Source of the DNA: Acestrorhynchus altus
Lineage: Eukaryota; Chordata; Actinopteri; Characiformes; Acestrorhynchidae
Reading direction: 5' to 3'
Assembly: GCA_034509495.1 (NCBI GenBank)
Contig: CM067518.1
Location: 7,371,695-7,435,694, forward strand
Length of the DNA stretch: 64,000 nucleotides
Shown here: in pieces, positions 1 to 8,888 of the stretch
Layout of the letters: every line of letters starts with the position of its first letter
Position numbering within the stretch: position 1 is the stretch's first letter
The notes under the pieces: model-generated
Databases searched by the model: none
Seen by the model: the letters and a program-made list of their open reading frames with translations, nothing else
Told to the model about the DNA's origin: nothing
Translations under genes and position numbers: made by a program

Positions 1-345
1 GCTTCTGAAAAGCATATATAGCACCAAAAGTGTGTTTTTCCAGTAAAGAAAATGGCTGTATATAGAACCATGAACAACCCATTGAATAAAGGGTTATTTG
101 CATTGTGAAAGTTTTCTTCAGCTTAATGCACAGTGTGCTGTAGTGGGTTCTATATAGAACCATTTTGAAAAAGGCGTGGAACCAAAAAGGGTTCTTCTGT
201 TGTTATGATGACAAACGTGTAACACAAGAAGCACATTCTCCAACAATCTGAAGAACCCTTTCACAATGCAAATAATCATTTAATCATGCAAAGGGTTGTT
301 TGGGTGTTTGCGGTTCTGTATACAACCATTTTCTTTATTAGAACC
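1..345. repeat. MITE-like foldback repeat
   Basis: Several copies of a 'ggttctatatagaacc'-type word occur here. The stretch 'ttgcattgtgaaag' near 100 is mirrored by 'ctttcacaatgcaaa' near 258-272, so the region folds back on itself. This resembles short non-autonomous DNA transposons common in fish. No coding potential is seen. Boundaries are uncertain because the element may start before the window. Confidence 0.45.
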
Positions 346-397
346 AGATAATAAGATCAGCTCTTTTAACCTCTCTGACTTACTTATGATCAGAGGA

Positions 398-476
398 GAA
401 TCCAGGTCCAGAAATGAAAAATGTTTTGCTCTGACACTGGTGCAGAGAGTTTGTTTACTTTCTGGACCTGGATTGG
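398..476. repeat. short inverted repeat
   Basis: The 13-base arm 'ccaggtccagaaa' near 400-413 is repeated as 'tttctggacctgg' near 461-473. It could be the pair of ends of a tiny MITE or part of the neighbouring foldback element. Confidence 0.4.
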
Positions 477-479
477 CCA

Positions 480-1033
480 CCTCTGTTTATTAGCAGTAAA
501 TCCTGCTGTGGTTGTGATCAGTGAAGTAGCTGTTGTGTATGATCTGGATGGCTGAACAAAGAAACATCAGCCCTCAGGTCCGACCAGGGCGCCATGTGAT
601 CTGAAATGAAGCACTTTCACAGAAGTCTTAACGAGGAAATCATGACGCAGAGAGGCATGGCGGATTCTTCCATAGGTTTTGCATACACCTCTGTCTCCCC
701 CTCCCCCAAAGCCTACATGGCGTGTGCAGGACTGGTGTAGAGAATGGAGCAGGAGACATGTAGGGCATCAGTCAGTTCTCTCTCGAACACCCGATTTCGT
801 GCTGTTTCATTAGTCAGGTTGGAGCTGCTGCTGTCGAAGTTTATCAGCCACGAAGCACAGTAACGAGCGGAGGGCTGTGTCTGTAAACAGCCATGACAGA
901 TAAATGGTCTGTTTAGATCAGCTGGACTCCTGGATACAAGTTAGAAACCCATGTCTGGTGCCCACACAGGAGTCCAGCCACCTATAAAAGTGGCAAGGGC
1001 AGCATGATTTCACTAATTAAAAAAATAAAATAA

Positions 1034-1038
<5 letters not shown>
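480..1038. other. upstream sequence, nothing assigned
   Basis: No gene, clear repeat or promoter is seen here. It lies 5' of the znf217 CpG-rich region and ends in a (TA)n microsatellite. Confidence 0.5.

Positions 1039-1090
<52 letters not shown>
1039..1090. repeat. (TA)n microsatellite
   Basis: About 26 uninterrupted TA units end exactly where a Tn5 mosaic-end-like sequence begins, so the true length of this tract may not be correctly assembled. Confidence 0.95.
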
Positions 1091-1091
<1 letters not shown>

Positions 1092-1108
1092 TGTCTCTTA
1101 TACACATC
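1091..1108. other. Tn5/Nextera mosaic-end sequence (probable adapter remnant)
   Basis: The 18 bases 'ctgtctcttatacacatc' match the 19-base hyperactive Tn5 mosaic end used in Nextera libraries except for its last base. The match sits at the edge of a (TA)n tract, a typical assembly gap. The next 32 bases (1109-1140) recur inverted at 12888-12919 beside another (AT)n tract. This is most simply read as unremoved adapter at a mis-joined or gap-filled junction rather than fish DNA. Confidence 0.8.
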
Positions 1109-1559
1109 AAAAGACAGACCAAACGTGTCAGAACTGGCAGCACATTAACATACACGTCCCTTCTTTTCTTCTTCTTCTTCTTCTTCTTCAACTTACTGAT
1201 GGAAGTTCGATTCAGCTTACTGAACCGATTCATTCGGAGCCGCCCCCGAGTGAATGAACCGACCATCCGATTCAAACAAGCAAGGCTGTGTCTGAAACAC
1301 GACAAAAGACTCTTCCTCCACATTACTCTGAGGCAGGAAGGCACCAAGTCGTGTCTGAACCAAAGCCTGGTGGTCTAGTCCTCCATAACATTGGGTGAAA
1401 CGGATATAAGCAATGATAGCACCTGAACGCTCGTATCTACTGGGATGTGGACACTCAGGCAACATCTAATGACTTCTAGAGGTATTCACCATTAAACTGG
1501 CTTATGAGACACCGAGGCATTGAGTTATTAGGTCAGGTTATTTTCAGGCTGTTGGTGGT

Positions 1560-2320
1560 ACTTAACAACACAAACGAAGATGTAGAGGAGGGAAATCCAG
1601 GTCCGGGAGTAAGAATCCGCTCCGGGTTGCGTTCCTGGGTTTCGCTGTGTGAGCGACGGTCGGAACGACATCCCGGAGCGGAGTTTCAGGGTCCGGACCG
1701 GATTGGCCTCATCCACACAGACCCCCGCACGGGTTCGTCCCAGCCGGCCTCGTGAATCGGTTCGGCCGGGTGATTGACACGAGCCGACTCCGCGCGGCGA
1801 CTCGCTCGTTCGGACGTCGCTCTGATAAACGACTTTTACCGAAGAATAGTTTGGAGGAGCACGTGACCAGAGGTGCCCTCTATGTGCGCGCGCCTCCGAG
1901 CGCAACAGCTGCACAGTGAGATCCGCAAACACGGCGCGACGAACGGCCGAGCGCGACCTTAACTCGGCGGCCGCTGCGGCTCGGACACCTGACTCCGAGC
2001 ACTTCGGCGGGTACCGGTGAGTCCCCCGTGCTTTGTCGCCGTTCTGCTGAGCGCAGGAAGTAGAATCGGCCAACTTCTACAGCGAGTGAAGGTGGACGGC
2101 TGATGCTGCCCCACAGGACTCGTGAACCGAACCCGTAACTCGGTTACTGAGTAACTTCTGTTACTCTTACCAGACCCGAGCCCCCATAACCCCCCGCTCA
2201 CCATCACTCCGCCCGGCCTCTAAGAACGCGCCGTGGAGGCTCGGCTAAGACCGGGGTTACCATAGCGACCGGTGGGAACGTGTTGTTGATCCGCTCGCGC
2301 AGAGTCGGTTGGTGAATCGG
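1560..2320 (+). promoter_or_regulatory. CpG-rich promoter region of znf217
   Basis: This is the most CpG-dense and GC-rich block in a generally AT-rich window, with many CG dinucleotides at 1600-2290. It surrounds a strong splice donor at 2016/2017 and lies about 2.4 kb upstream of the first acceptor of znf217. No convincing TATA box is seen, as expected for a CpG-island promoter. The transcription start cannot be placed from sequence alone. Long open frames here on the minus strand are a by-product of high GC. Confidence 0.65.
1700..2016 (+). other. znf217: znf217 exon 1 (non-coding, 5' boundary unknown)
   Basis: The end of this exon is inferred from the donor 'ccg|gtgagt' at 2016/2017 inside the CpG-rich block. 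It would splice to the acceptor at 4425-4426. The start coordinate is only nominal because no transcript evidence is available. It holds no part of the ZNF217 reading frame. Confidence 0.5.
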
Positions 2321-4084
2321 TTGCTCTTTGTGCAGAAAAGTCACCACTCGTGTATGTGTGTGCTGAAAGCAGGGATTTGACCCAGAAAAGTGGCTCCTGG
2401 ACAAACACAAACCGTCGCCGACCATCGGGGGGCTTCTTTATCAACAACTTCATTAGTTATAGGGGCAGTTTGGGCACTCGGTCGGGTTTAAACGGTCACG
2501 TGTCAGGAAATTAGGGCCACTCGCCTGCTTCCAGATTCGAGCGAGTTTGAGTTACTACATCGCTGATCTAGAACTGTGTGTGTGTGTGTGAGAGAGAGAG
2601 TCCTAACTGTTTAGTTATCAAGTCAACCCCCCCCCTCGCTTGTGCCCACTGGCTCTTGTGAAAACTCTAGTGAACACATCCAGCGCTTCTGTTCTTAGTG
2701 CACGAGCAGTGTGAACGTGACTGCTGGTCATGTTTGATCCGGATCAGTGAATCGAGCCAGTTGAACGTGGTTAAAGCTGCCCCCCTTGCAGTCGAGCAGT
2801 GGGTCGGTGTTTAAAGTCTCAGGGCTGTAGAACCCGAGCACAAACACAGCAGCCCATCCTCTCAAAGCTGTGAGTGGAAGAGGCATCGGTGAACTTGGAG
2901 TCTCCGTGGCCAGCACGCCTGTCTTTTGTATTCGAGGCTCACGCTGAAGCCCAACAAAAGAGCGAGTGAGACGAGCAACAGCTGGTCCTCAGCTCAGTCT
3001 CCAGCGTGGCAAGCAGTGGAGATTACAGCGAGGAGCTTGGGCATAAAGCTGGGGCGCTGGACTGGGATAATGGGTATTTTTCCTGTGCTGGAAGTCCAGA
3101 AAAGTGATTGAGGCATGGAGGTAGTAGGGTGACGTGGATGGCCACTTATACGTTTGTTGGCTTGTGGTGGCTTGAAGAATAGCAGGCTTCAATGAATGAA
3201 GAATAATAGACGATCTGTCCCATTATTCAGTCGTTGATCATGCTTTCTCAGTGCTCGGAATGAAAGTTGGTGAGTTTGGTTTTAGTCATGTGTGTTTACA
3301 CATCCGTGGGCTGTGTTTTTGGGCTGTTTTTCTGCCGTTCTCGTTCCTCCCCTGTGAAAGAGAAACATGCTTCCACTTCTTTCCTGGTCAGAGTGGTGAT
3401 TAAGTTCTGAAACTTCCTTATTCTGCCTTTTCATCTACACCACATTTCTTGCAGTCTGTTGAACAGTGGAGGTCACTAAGAGCAGTTGCTCAAGAAGTGT
3501 TCGCTTGGATGACTTACTTTTGACCCGCAAGTTGTTTCAGTGCTTTGTCTGGTGGGGAGCTGAAGCTGGGTCTGTTTTGTTTGTTTTATATTATGTATAG
3601 AAAAGTTGTGTTTCAGACATCTCAGAAGAATTCCTGATATTCACTGTTCAGGTTTCATTGGTAAAAACTAAATTTGTACTTTTAAGTTTGTTTTTTTTTT
3701 AAATATATTTCTTATTTATTTTGTTCTTAATACTTACTCTTTGTTTATTGTGCTGCTGTAATAATAAGAAAAATGGAATATCCTTTCTTTTGGTGGTATT
3801 TTCACATTGTGCTAGATGGATTTTTCGTTAAATGTAAATTACAGCTGTGGAGGTAGACGTAAAGTAATGACCGTCTTGCCACCTTTTAGGCATTGATTGG
3901 CTATTGTTTTGCATTGTTTAACAAAGGCATTCCAGAGTATAATATAGCACTTCTTTGGTTTTATTTTTCAATCAAATAAAGTTGGAATCGGTTATGTTTA
4001 TGATCTCAGTTCTTTATCAAAAATTTGAAAGGTTTAGAAGAGTAGTTCTATATGTCATTCCTCCTGTTGTGTGAAGGTGTGAGG

Positions 4085-4140
<56 letters not shown>

Positions 4141-4426
4141 AGGTGGGGGTTGCATTTCTGAAGTTGTAAGTTGCCACCCAACACTAATGTCTAGCATTTC
4201 AGCAGCAGTAAATATAACACAAACAAAAGTGTTGTCTTATCTTGGTTTGTTTGTTTGTTTTTTAGATTTTACAAACATATTACAGTGCAGTGTTACTGTC
4301 ATACATTTTGTTTACTTTTCTTGTTAAAGATTCATAAGTTGTATTGTTTATAATCAGTGGTTTAGACTGAGAGTATTGTGTTCTTCGGAAGAGGCCACAC
4401 CTGACGTTCTCTCTCTTTCATTTCAG
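2017..4426 (+). other. znf217: znf217 intron 1
   Basis: This putative intron runs from GTGAGT at 2017 to a pyrimidine-rich acceptor ending in AG at 4425-4426. It contains a (GT)n microsatellite at 4086-4139 and poly-T runs, with no recognisable coding exon. Confidence 0.5.
4086..4139. repeat. (GT)n microsatellite
   Basis: About 27 GT units lie in intron 1 of znf217. Confidence 0.95.
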
Positions 4427-4538
4427 GTTTTGCCTGTCAGGACATAATTCCGTTGTGTGAATCACAAGATATCTGAAGAGATTTAGAGTGTAAACGCCTA
4501 CCAGTGGCAAGCCTCAACTACTTTGTTTGTAGTTCATC

Positions 4539-4601
4539 ATGTTTTATTGTAGGGGTGTTGTGGAGCTATTTAAGGATCAATTTTTTTGCTATTCTGTTTG
4601 A
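4539..4601 (+). CDS. upstream ORF 1 of znf217 (20 codons)
   Basis: An ATG at 4539 opens 20 codons and stops with TGA at 4599-4601, well before the main start. No similarity to a known peptide is recognised. If exon 2 begins at 4427 it lies in the mature 5' UTR and could reduce translation of znf217. Whether it is translated is unknown. Confidence 0.35.
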   Translation: MFYCRGVVELFKDQFFCYSV

Positions 4602-4671
4602 AAACATATTGTTTTCATTTGAAGTCAAGGCCACTGATACCTTTTTTGATTTTGTCCTCCAAATAGTTTAG

Positions 4672-4749
4672 ATGAGAGTGACTCATAGAGCCTATAGTTT
4701 CATACCTTTTTCCTTAAGTGATAGGGTGTTTAATAAGGCCTGTCATTGA
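4672..4749 (+). CDS. upstream ORF 2 of znf217, ending 1 nt before the start
   Basis: An ATG at 4672 opens 25 codons in a different frame from znf217. Its TGA occupies 4747-4749, leaving one base (C4750) before the znf217 ATG at 4751. That spacing favours either competition with the main start or termination followed by reinitiation. No peptide function is proposed. Confidence 0.4.
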   Translation: MRVTHRAYSFIPFSLSDRVFNKACH

Positions 4750-4750
4750 C

Positions 4751-6077
4751 ATGCCAACCCACCCACTGATGCCATATGTGGAAAGTCCTGATGGGCTAGG
4801 CCATGAAATCCTGAACCACAGTAGTGCTACTATGCCTGGTTCTAGCTCAAGCATGACACCCCACATTAGCCTGTCAGAGAAGGCGGATGCGCAGACAGCA
4901 GGTAGCCTGCCTTTGGACTGCATGTTCTGCAATGAGACCTTTCAGAATGAAGAGGAGCTTCGCCCACATCTCTTTGCACAGCACCAGACAACATTGCAAG
5001 GCCCAGCTGTGCTACAGGTAGAGGCTGAATTCTTAATTCCAGGAGAGAGGGCCTGCTCCAAGACATGCCTGCCTACCGAGCCCGAAGAGCAACTGGACTG
5101 TATAGTGTGTGGTCATGTCACTGAAAATGCTTCAGAGTTGGAGGCTCATATGAGGAAACACAAGGATTCCTTCATTTACAGCTGTAGTATTTGTGGCCGC
5201 CGCTTTAAAGAGCCATGGTTCTTGAAGAATCATATGAGAACACATGGAAAATCAGGGTCGAAAAGTAAGAGCCAGGACCTTGAAACACCTGTCACAATCA
5301 ATGACGTTATCCAAGAACAGCTGCCATTGCATGCAGGCACTGCATACAAAATGTGCATGGTCTGTGGATTTTTCTTCCTTAACAAAGAGGTGCTAGCTGA
5401 GCACAGTAAAGTGCACAGCCGAGAACCAGAAGTGAATGAAGAGAATATCTCTGCAGACAGCCAGCCTGTTGCAGAGGTGTGTGCCTCAAAAGAGGGCTTC
5501 CTGCAGTGCCTCCAGCTGCGGCCCACATCCAGTGAAAATGCTGTGCGAAATGCCCAGCCTGGCCGCTGGATCCCTCAACTTGATCCTTTCAACACCTACC
5601 AGGCCTGGCAGCTGGCCACAAAAGGCAAGCTAGCTGTGGGCCCAAACATTAATAAAGAGCTCAATATAGACTCCAATTCAGACAATGAGGATTTTGGTTC
5701 TGATAAGGAAGAGCTTGGCTCTATCTGGGATTCTAGCAGTGGCGATAAGCCAGTAAGGAGGGGCCTTAGAAATGAGCTGAAGCCCAAGCTCAATGGCCGG
5801 GAGACACCGTCACCATTGCCAGAGCAGAAGAACCTGATGCGTAAAGACAAGCCCACAGACTGTGAGGAGTGTGGAAAGACTTTCAGGACCTACCATCAGC
5901 TAGTACTTCATTCCAGAGTTCACAAGAAAGAAAGGAGTGGGGCTGAGAGCCCAACAACGCCTGCGGAAGGTAGGACTCAGAGTGTGGGATCTGCTGGCAG
6001 TCCATCCCTGGACAGAGTGGAGGAGTGCTCTGAGGATGGCTCTGAAGAAGGAGTACCAGGAGAAGCTTTTCATTCAG
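4751..6077 (+). CDS. znf217: znf217 coding exon 1: fingers 1-5
   Basis: This exon encodes residues 1-442 plus the first base of codon 443. Cys/His pairs are C57/C60-H73/H78, C117/C120-H133/H137, C145/C148-H161/H165, C202/C205-H218/H222 and C371/C374-H387/H391. Between fingers 4 and 5 lie the conserved 'IPQLDPFNTYQAWQLATKGK' block (about 274-293) and an acidic Ser/Asp/Glu-rich linker (about 305-332). The ATG at 4751 has G at -3. The exon ends at donor cag|gtagta at 6077/6078. Confidence 0.93.
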
Positions 6078-8888
6078 GTAGTATTTGTCATGATTTTATC
6101 TAAGTTTTTTTCTTTTCTTTTATATGTGCAGAAAATGCTGAATGTAATTATATCTGACTTGAGAACTGTTGTCATCCACTTTACAGTTTTAATATGAAAA
6201 TTATTTCTAGTTTTTCTTTGTAGCAGAAGGTGTGGCAATTCTTTTAAATTACCTCTCACTTTCTGTTTGAATCTCATTATGCCTTCTTGAGAAGATTTTT
6301 GGGGCAAAGCAAGATTCTTAACGGCTCCCTCTTGTGGTTATTTTTGAATTGATCACTCAGCAAAATTGTATTTTTTCAGAAACATTAAAATACCTTTAAT
6401 AATTTACTTGAAAAATACTATTTACTTTAAAATACTTATATTTTAAAGTAAAGTTATTTACTTTAAAATAATAGATTATTTACCTCAACTGAAGAGGGCA
6501 TGTTATTTGGAAGTGTACTAAGTATGTGTTGTTTACATTTTAATGGCAGATAAAGCTGAAGATGGCACACATAAAATGAAACTGAAAATTCTTGCTCCAA
6601 GGAAATGTTGTTACTGTGGAAAGACTTTCCGTTCCAACTATTACCTCAATATTCATCTCAGGACACATACAGGTATTGAATCAAATCAGCCCCCCCCCCC
6701 CCACATCATTTACATAAATGATACAATTTGCATAATATATTTTCAGGCTCTGTGGGTGTGACACTTTTATTTTATAAACAATATCAGTAGGATAAACTTT
6801 GACCTTTTAGCCAGTGTGAATAATCCATAACTTGCTTGTTTCAATTTATTCTTTAGGTGAAAAACCTTACAAATGTGAATACTGTGACTATGCTGCAGCA
6901 CAGAAAACCTCTCTGAGGTATCACCTGGACAGACGTCACAAAGACAAGCCTTTTACCGAAATCCCCAACATCTCTACAAAGGGCAGAGAGTCTCCCAGGA
7001 ATACAGATGACAAGCAAACTTTAAAACCACCTAAACAATGGCTTGCTCCAAGCCTGGTTACTGCCAGTGTCAAACATGAAGTAGGGCCCAGTCAACCAGG
7101 CATTATCGCTACTGGTTCCGTCATCCGTATCAAAGAGGAGTCTGGGACTATATCCACTACGGCTCTTTATACACCTCCTAGCGAGGCACAAGTGAAATGC
7201 CATCTACCAAACAAATTTAAGGCAGAGGAGAAAGAGGCCTTGGAGGCACCTCTAAATCTTTCCTTCAAAGCATCTTTATCAATCTCTGCTACCTCAGTGC
7301 CCAGGAACATGTTACTGACCAACTCCTGTACGTCCTGTTCATATGAAACCCTTTACCCTGAGGTCCTGCTTATGCACAAGAAGCTTATACATAAAGTGAA
7401 CTTGGATGTGAAGAAGAATGGCTACAGGCCTCCCCTCAAGCTTAAACGGTACACTGGTTGTCCTCCTGCCCTTGAGGGCAAAGATGTCAGTCCTTTGCCC
7501 CACATCAAGAAACACCCTCGTCGGACCAAATCCCCACCACCCCAGTCTGGAAGATCTGGGGAGAAAGTCCAGCCATTGAAAACTCCTCAATTCTCAAAGA
7601 TATCACCTGCAAAAGAGCCTAGGAGAGACCACCTGCATGGTACCCAGAGAATCAAGGTTCCTGAAGCAGTTGCAAGCATCCAGCCCAGGTTGTCGGATGT
7701 GGCAGTGGAACCCAGCAGAAAATTAAATTCCCCTGTGGTGGTTGACAGAGAGGCATCTATTCAGAAGCCTGGACCTACAAGAACAAGTGTGATCTGGCCA
7801 TCAGATGTGGCCAGGCTGTGTCTTTCAGACCGCTTCAGGAGCTTGACGCAAATGGATTATGGCGAGCCCTCCAGCAAGAAGCTAAAGCCTACAGAGCCTC
7901 ACCAAGGTGCTGGAAGGACTGGGGATGAATTCAGTAGAATTGTGTCCTCAGGCAGGAATGTGAAAGGTGTGTTGCAAGGGAACTTACCCTATGCTCCTGT
8001 CAGAGTGGCTCCTTCAGTGTCTGGCAGCAGCATTGAGGCAGACTGGAATGTGATCAACCTCCTGCGCACCTACACGCCAAGTGACCTAGCTTCACTCTAT
8101 CAGCCTGCTGTGGCAGGCTCTAGCAATGTTGCTGGGAATTCACCCAGCGCTGGTAAGTGCAACTATGAAGCAACAGTTACGCAGTGCAATGACGTCTGAC
8201 TAGTTGTCACTTGCTAAGATTTGTGAAGTGCCATTTACAATGGAAGGCACTAATTTTATTGTAAATGCAAGGTTAAGTTGGTTCCTCGAGATTTCTCCAT
8301 TAACATGCAGGTGGAATCTAGGTTGAAACTAGTCAGATTTTACATGTCTGAATTGGTGTCAGTGTATGTAGTATGTAGACTAAAAATGGACTGTGACATA
8401 TATGTATGCCTTGCCAGACACTTCCTTCATTCACTCCCTCATGCTCAAGGGTTCGCTCATACTCGTGATGTAACTGGTTTTCTGTGAAGAACAATGTGGT
8501 CTCAGAACCATTTAAACAGAGAGCAGTCTCAAAGGAAGTTCAGAGGCATCCATATTGATCAGTGGCTGGTTACCCTTGCAGGCTATGCTATTAATTACTA
8601 CTGGTCCCATCTTTAGAAATAAATTAATAGGGCGGGAATTTTCAAAGGGTTACTTCTTTTGATGTAATGGGTGCCATGACCTCAGCAATGGTTAACTCGG
8701 TCGTGTCTCTTATTAAATCTGGAGGGTGGCTGTGGCCGTATGTCATTAATGAATGCCCGTATATACTTGTGTCCTCAGGGAGCAGACCCTTGCTCTTACC
8801 TCATTACTCAGCTAGCATCAGTCAAAGGAGAAGTCACCAGAGTCCAATGCCCAACAGCCGTTCAGCTCCTCCTGATGCCAACTCTTAG
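4751..8888 (+). CDS. znf217: zinc finger protein 217 (four coding exons)
   Basis: The reading frame is join(4751-6077, 6550-6672, 6857-8152, 8779-8888), 951 codons plus stop; every intron falls after the first base of a codon. I recognise it as the fish orthologue of ZNF217 (human about 1,050 residues) from blocks such as GRRFKEPWFLKNHMRTH, QLDPF.T.QAWQLATKGK, FRTYHQLVLHSRVHKK, FRSNYYLNIHLRTHTGEKP and AAAQKTSLRYHL. Eight C2H2 fingers lie at about residues 57-78, 117-137, 145-165, 202-222, 371-391, 462-482, 490-511 and 641-662. PLNLS at 615-619 matches the CtBP-binding motif. The family acts in the nucleus as a sequence-specific repressor with CtBP, CoREST, LSD1 and HDACs, and the human gene is an oncogene at 20q13. 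The start is the first in-frame ATG after a TAA at 4715-4717, and it aligns with the MPTQ start region of the human protein. Confidence 0.93.
6550..6672 (+). CDS. znf217: znf217 coding exon 2: finger 6
   Basis: This 123-base exon lies between acceptor 'ttaatggcag' (AG at 6548-6549) and donor 'acag|gtattg' (6672/6673). It encodes the first part of the paired fingers 6-7 (C462/C465-H478/H482, FRSNYYLNIHLRTHTG). In the human protein fingers 6 and 7 form the main DNA-binding pair. An 11-12 base poly-C run follows in the next intron. Confidence 0.92.
6857..8152 (+). CDS. znf217: znf217 coding exon 3: finger 7, CtBP motif, finger 8
   Basis: This exon starts after acceptor 'ttctttag' (AG at 6855-6856), which completes the GEKPYKC linker, then gives finger 7 (C490/C493-H506/H511). 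It continues into a less conserved Pro/Ser-rich region with PLNLS at 615-619 and the C-terminal finger 8 (C641/C644-H657/H662, YPEVLLMHKKLIH). TGCPPALEGKDVSPL just after finger 8 is also family-specific. It ends at the strong donor gctg|gtaagt (8152/8153). Reading through that donor would add 15 codons and a stop at 8197-8199. Confidence 0.9.
8779..8888 (+). CDS. znf217: znf217 coding exon 4: C-terminal tail
   Basis: This 110-base terminal coding segment follows acceptor 'gtcctcag' (AG at 8777-8778). With the last base of the preceding exon it encodes GSRPLLLPHYSASISQRR and on to a TAG at 8886-8888. It resembles the human C-terminal region with RPVSYQHLSNSMAQKR, which supports the splice. The preceding intron (8153-8778) has GT-AG ends. 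Confidence 0.78.

Larger units (their letters stand above)
4427..4750 (+). other. znf217: znf217 5' UTR in exon 2
   Basis: This stretch lies between the acceptor at 4425-4426 and the start codon at 4751. It carries two upstream ATGs, each opening a short ORF that closes before the main start. The second closes only one base before it. Confidence 0.6.

Noticed and set aside
982..1347. Minus-strand frame of 121 codons with Ile/Tyr and Lys runs
   Set aside because: It is a translation of the (TA)n and (TTC)n simple repeats and the adapter remnant.
1528..2073. Minus-strand frame of 181 codons over the CpG-rich promoter
   Set aside because: Long frames arise easily in GC-rich DNA, there is no recognisable domain, and it overlaps the znf217 promoter and exon 1 on the opposite strand.
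4718..4750. N-terminal extension of znf217 from a GTG at 4718
   Set aside because: It needs a non-ATG start. An in-frame TAA lies directly before it, and the ATG at 4751 aligns with the human MPTQ start region.
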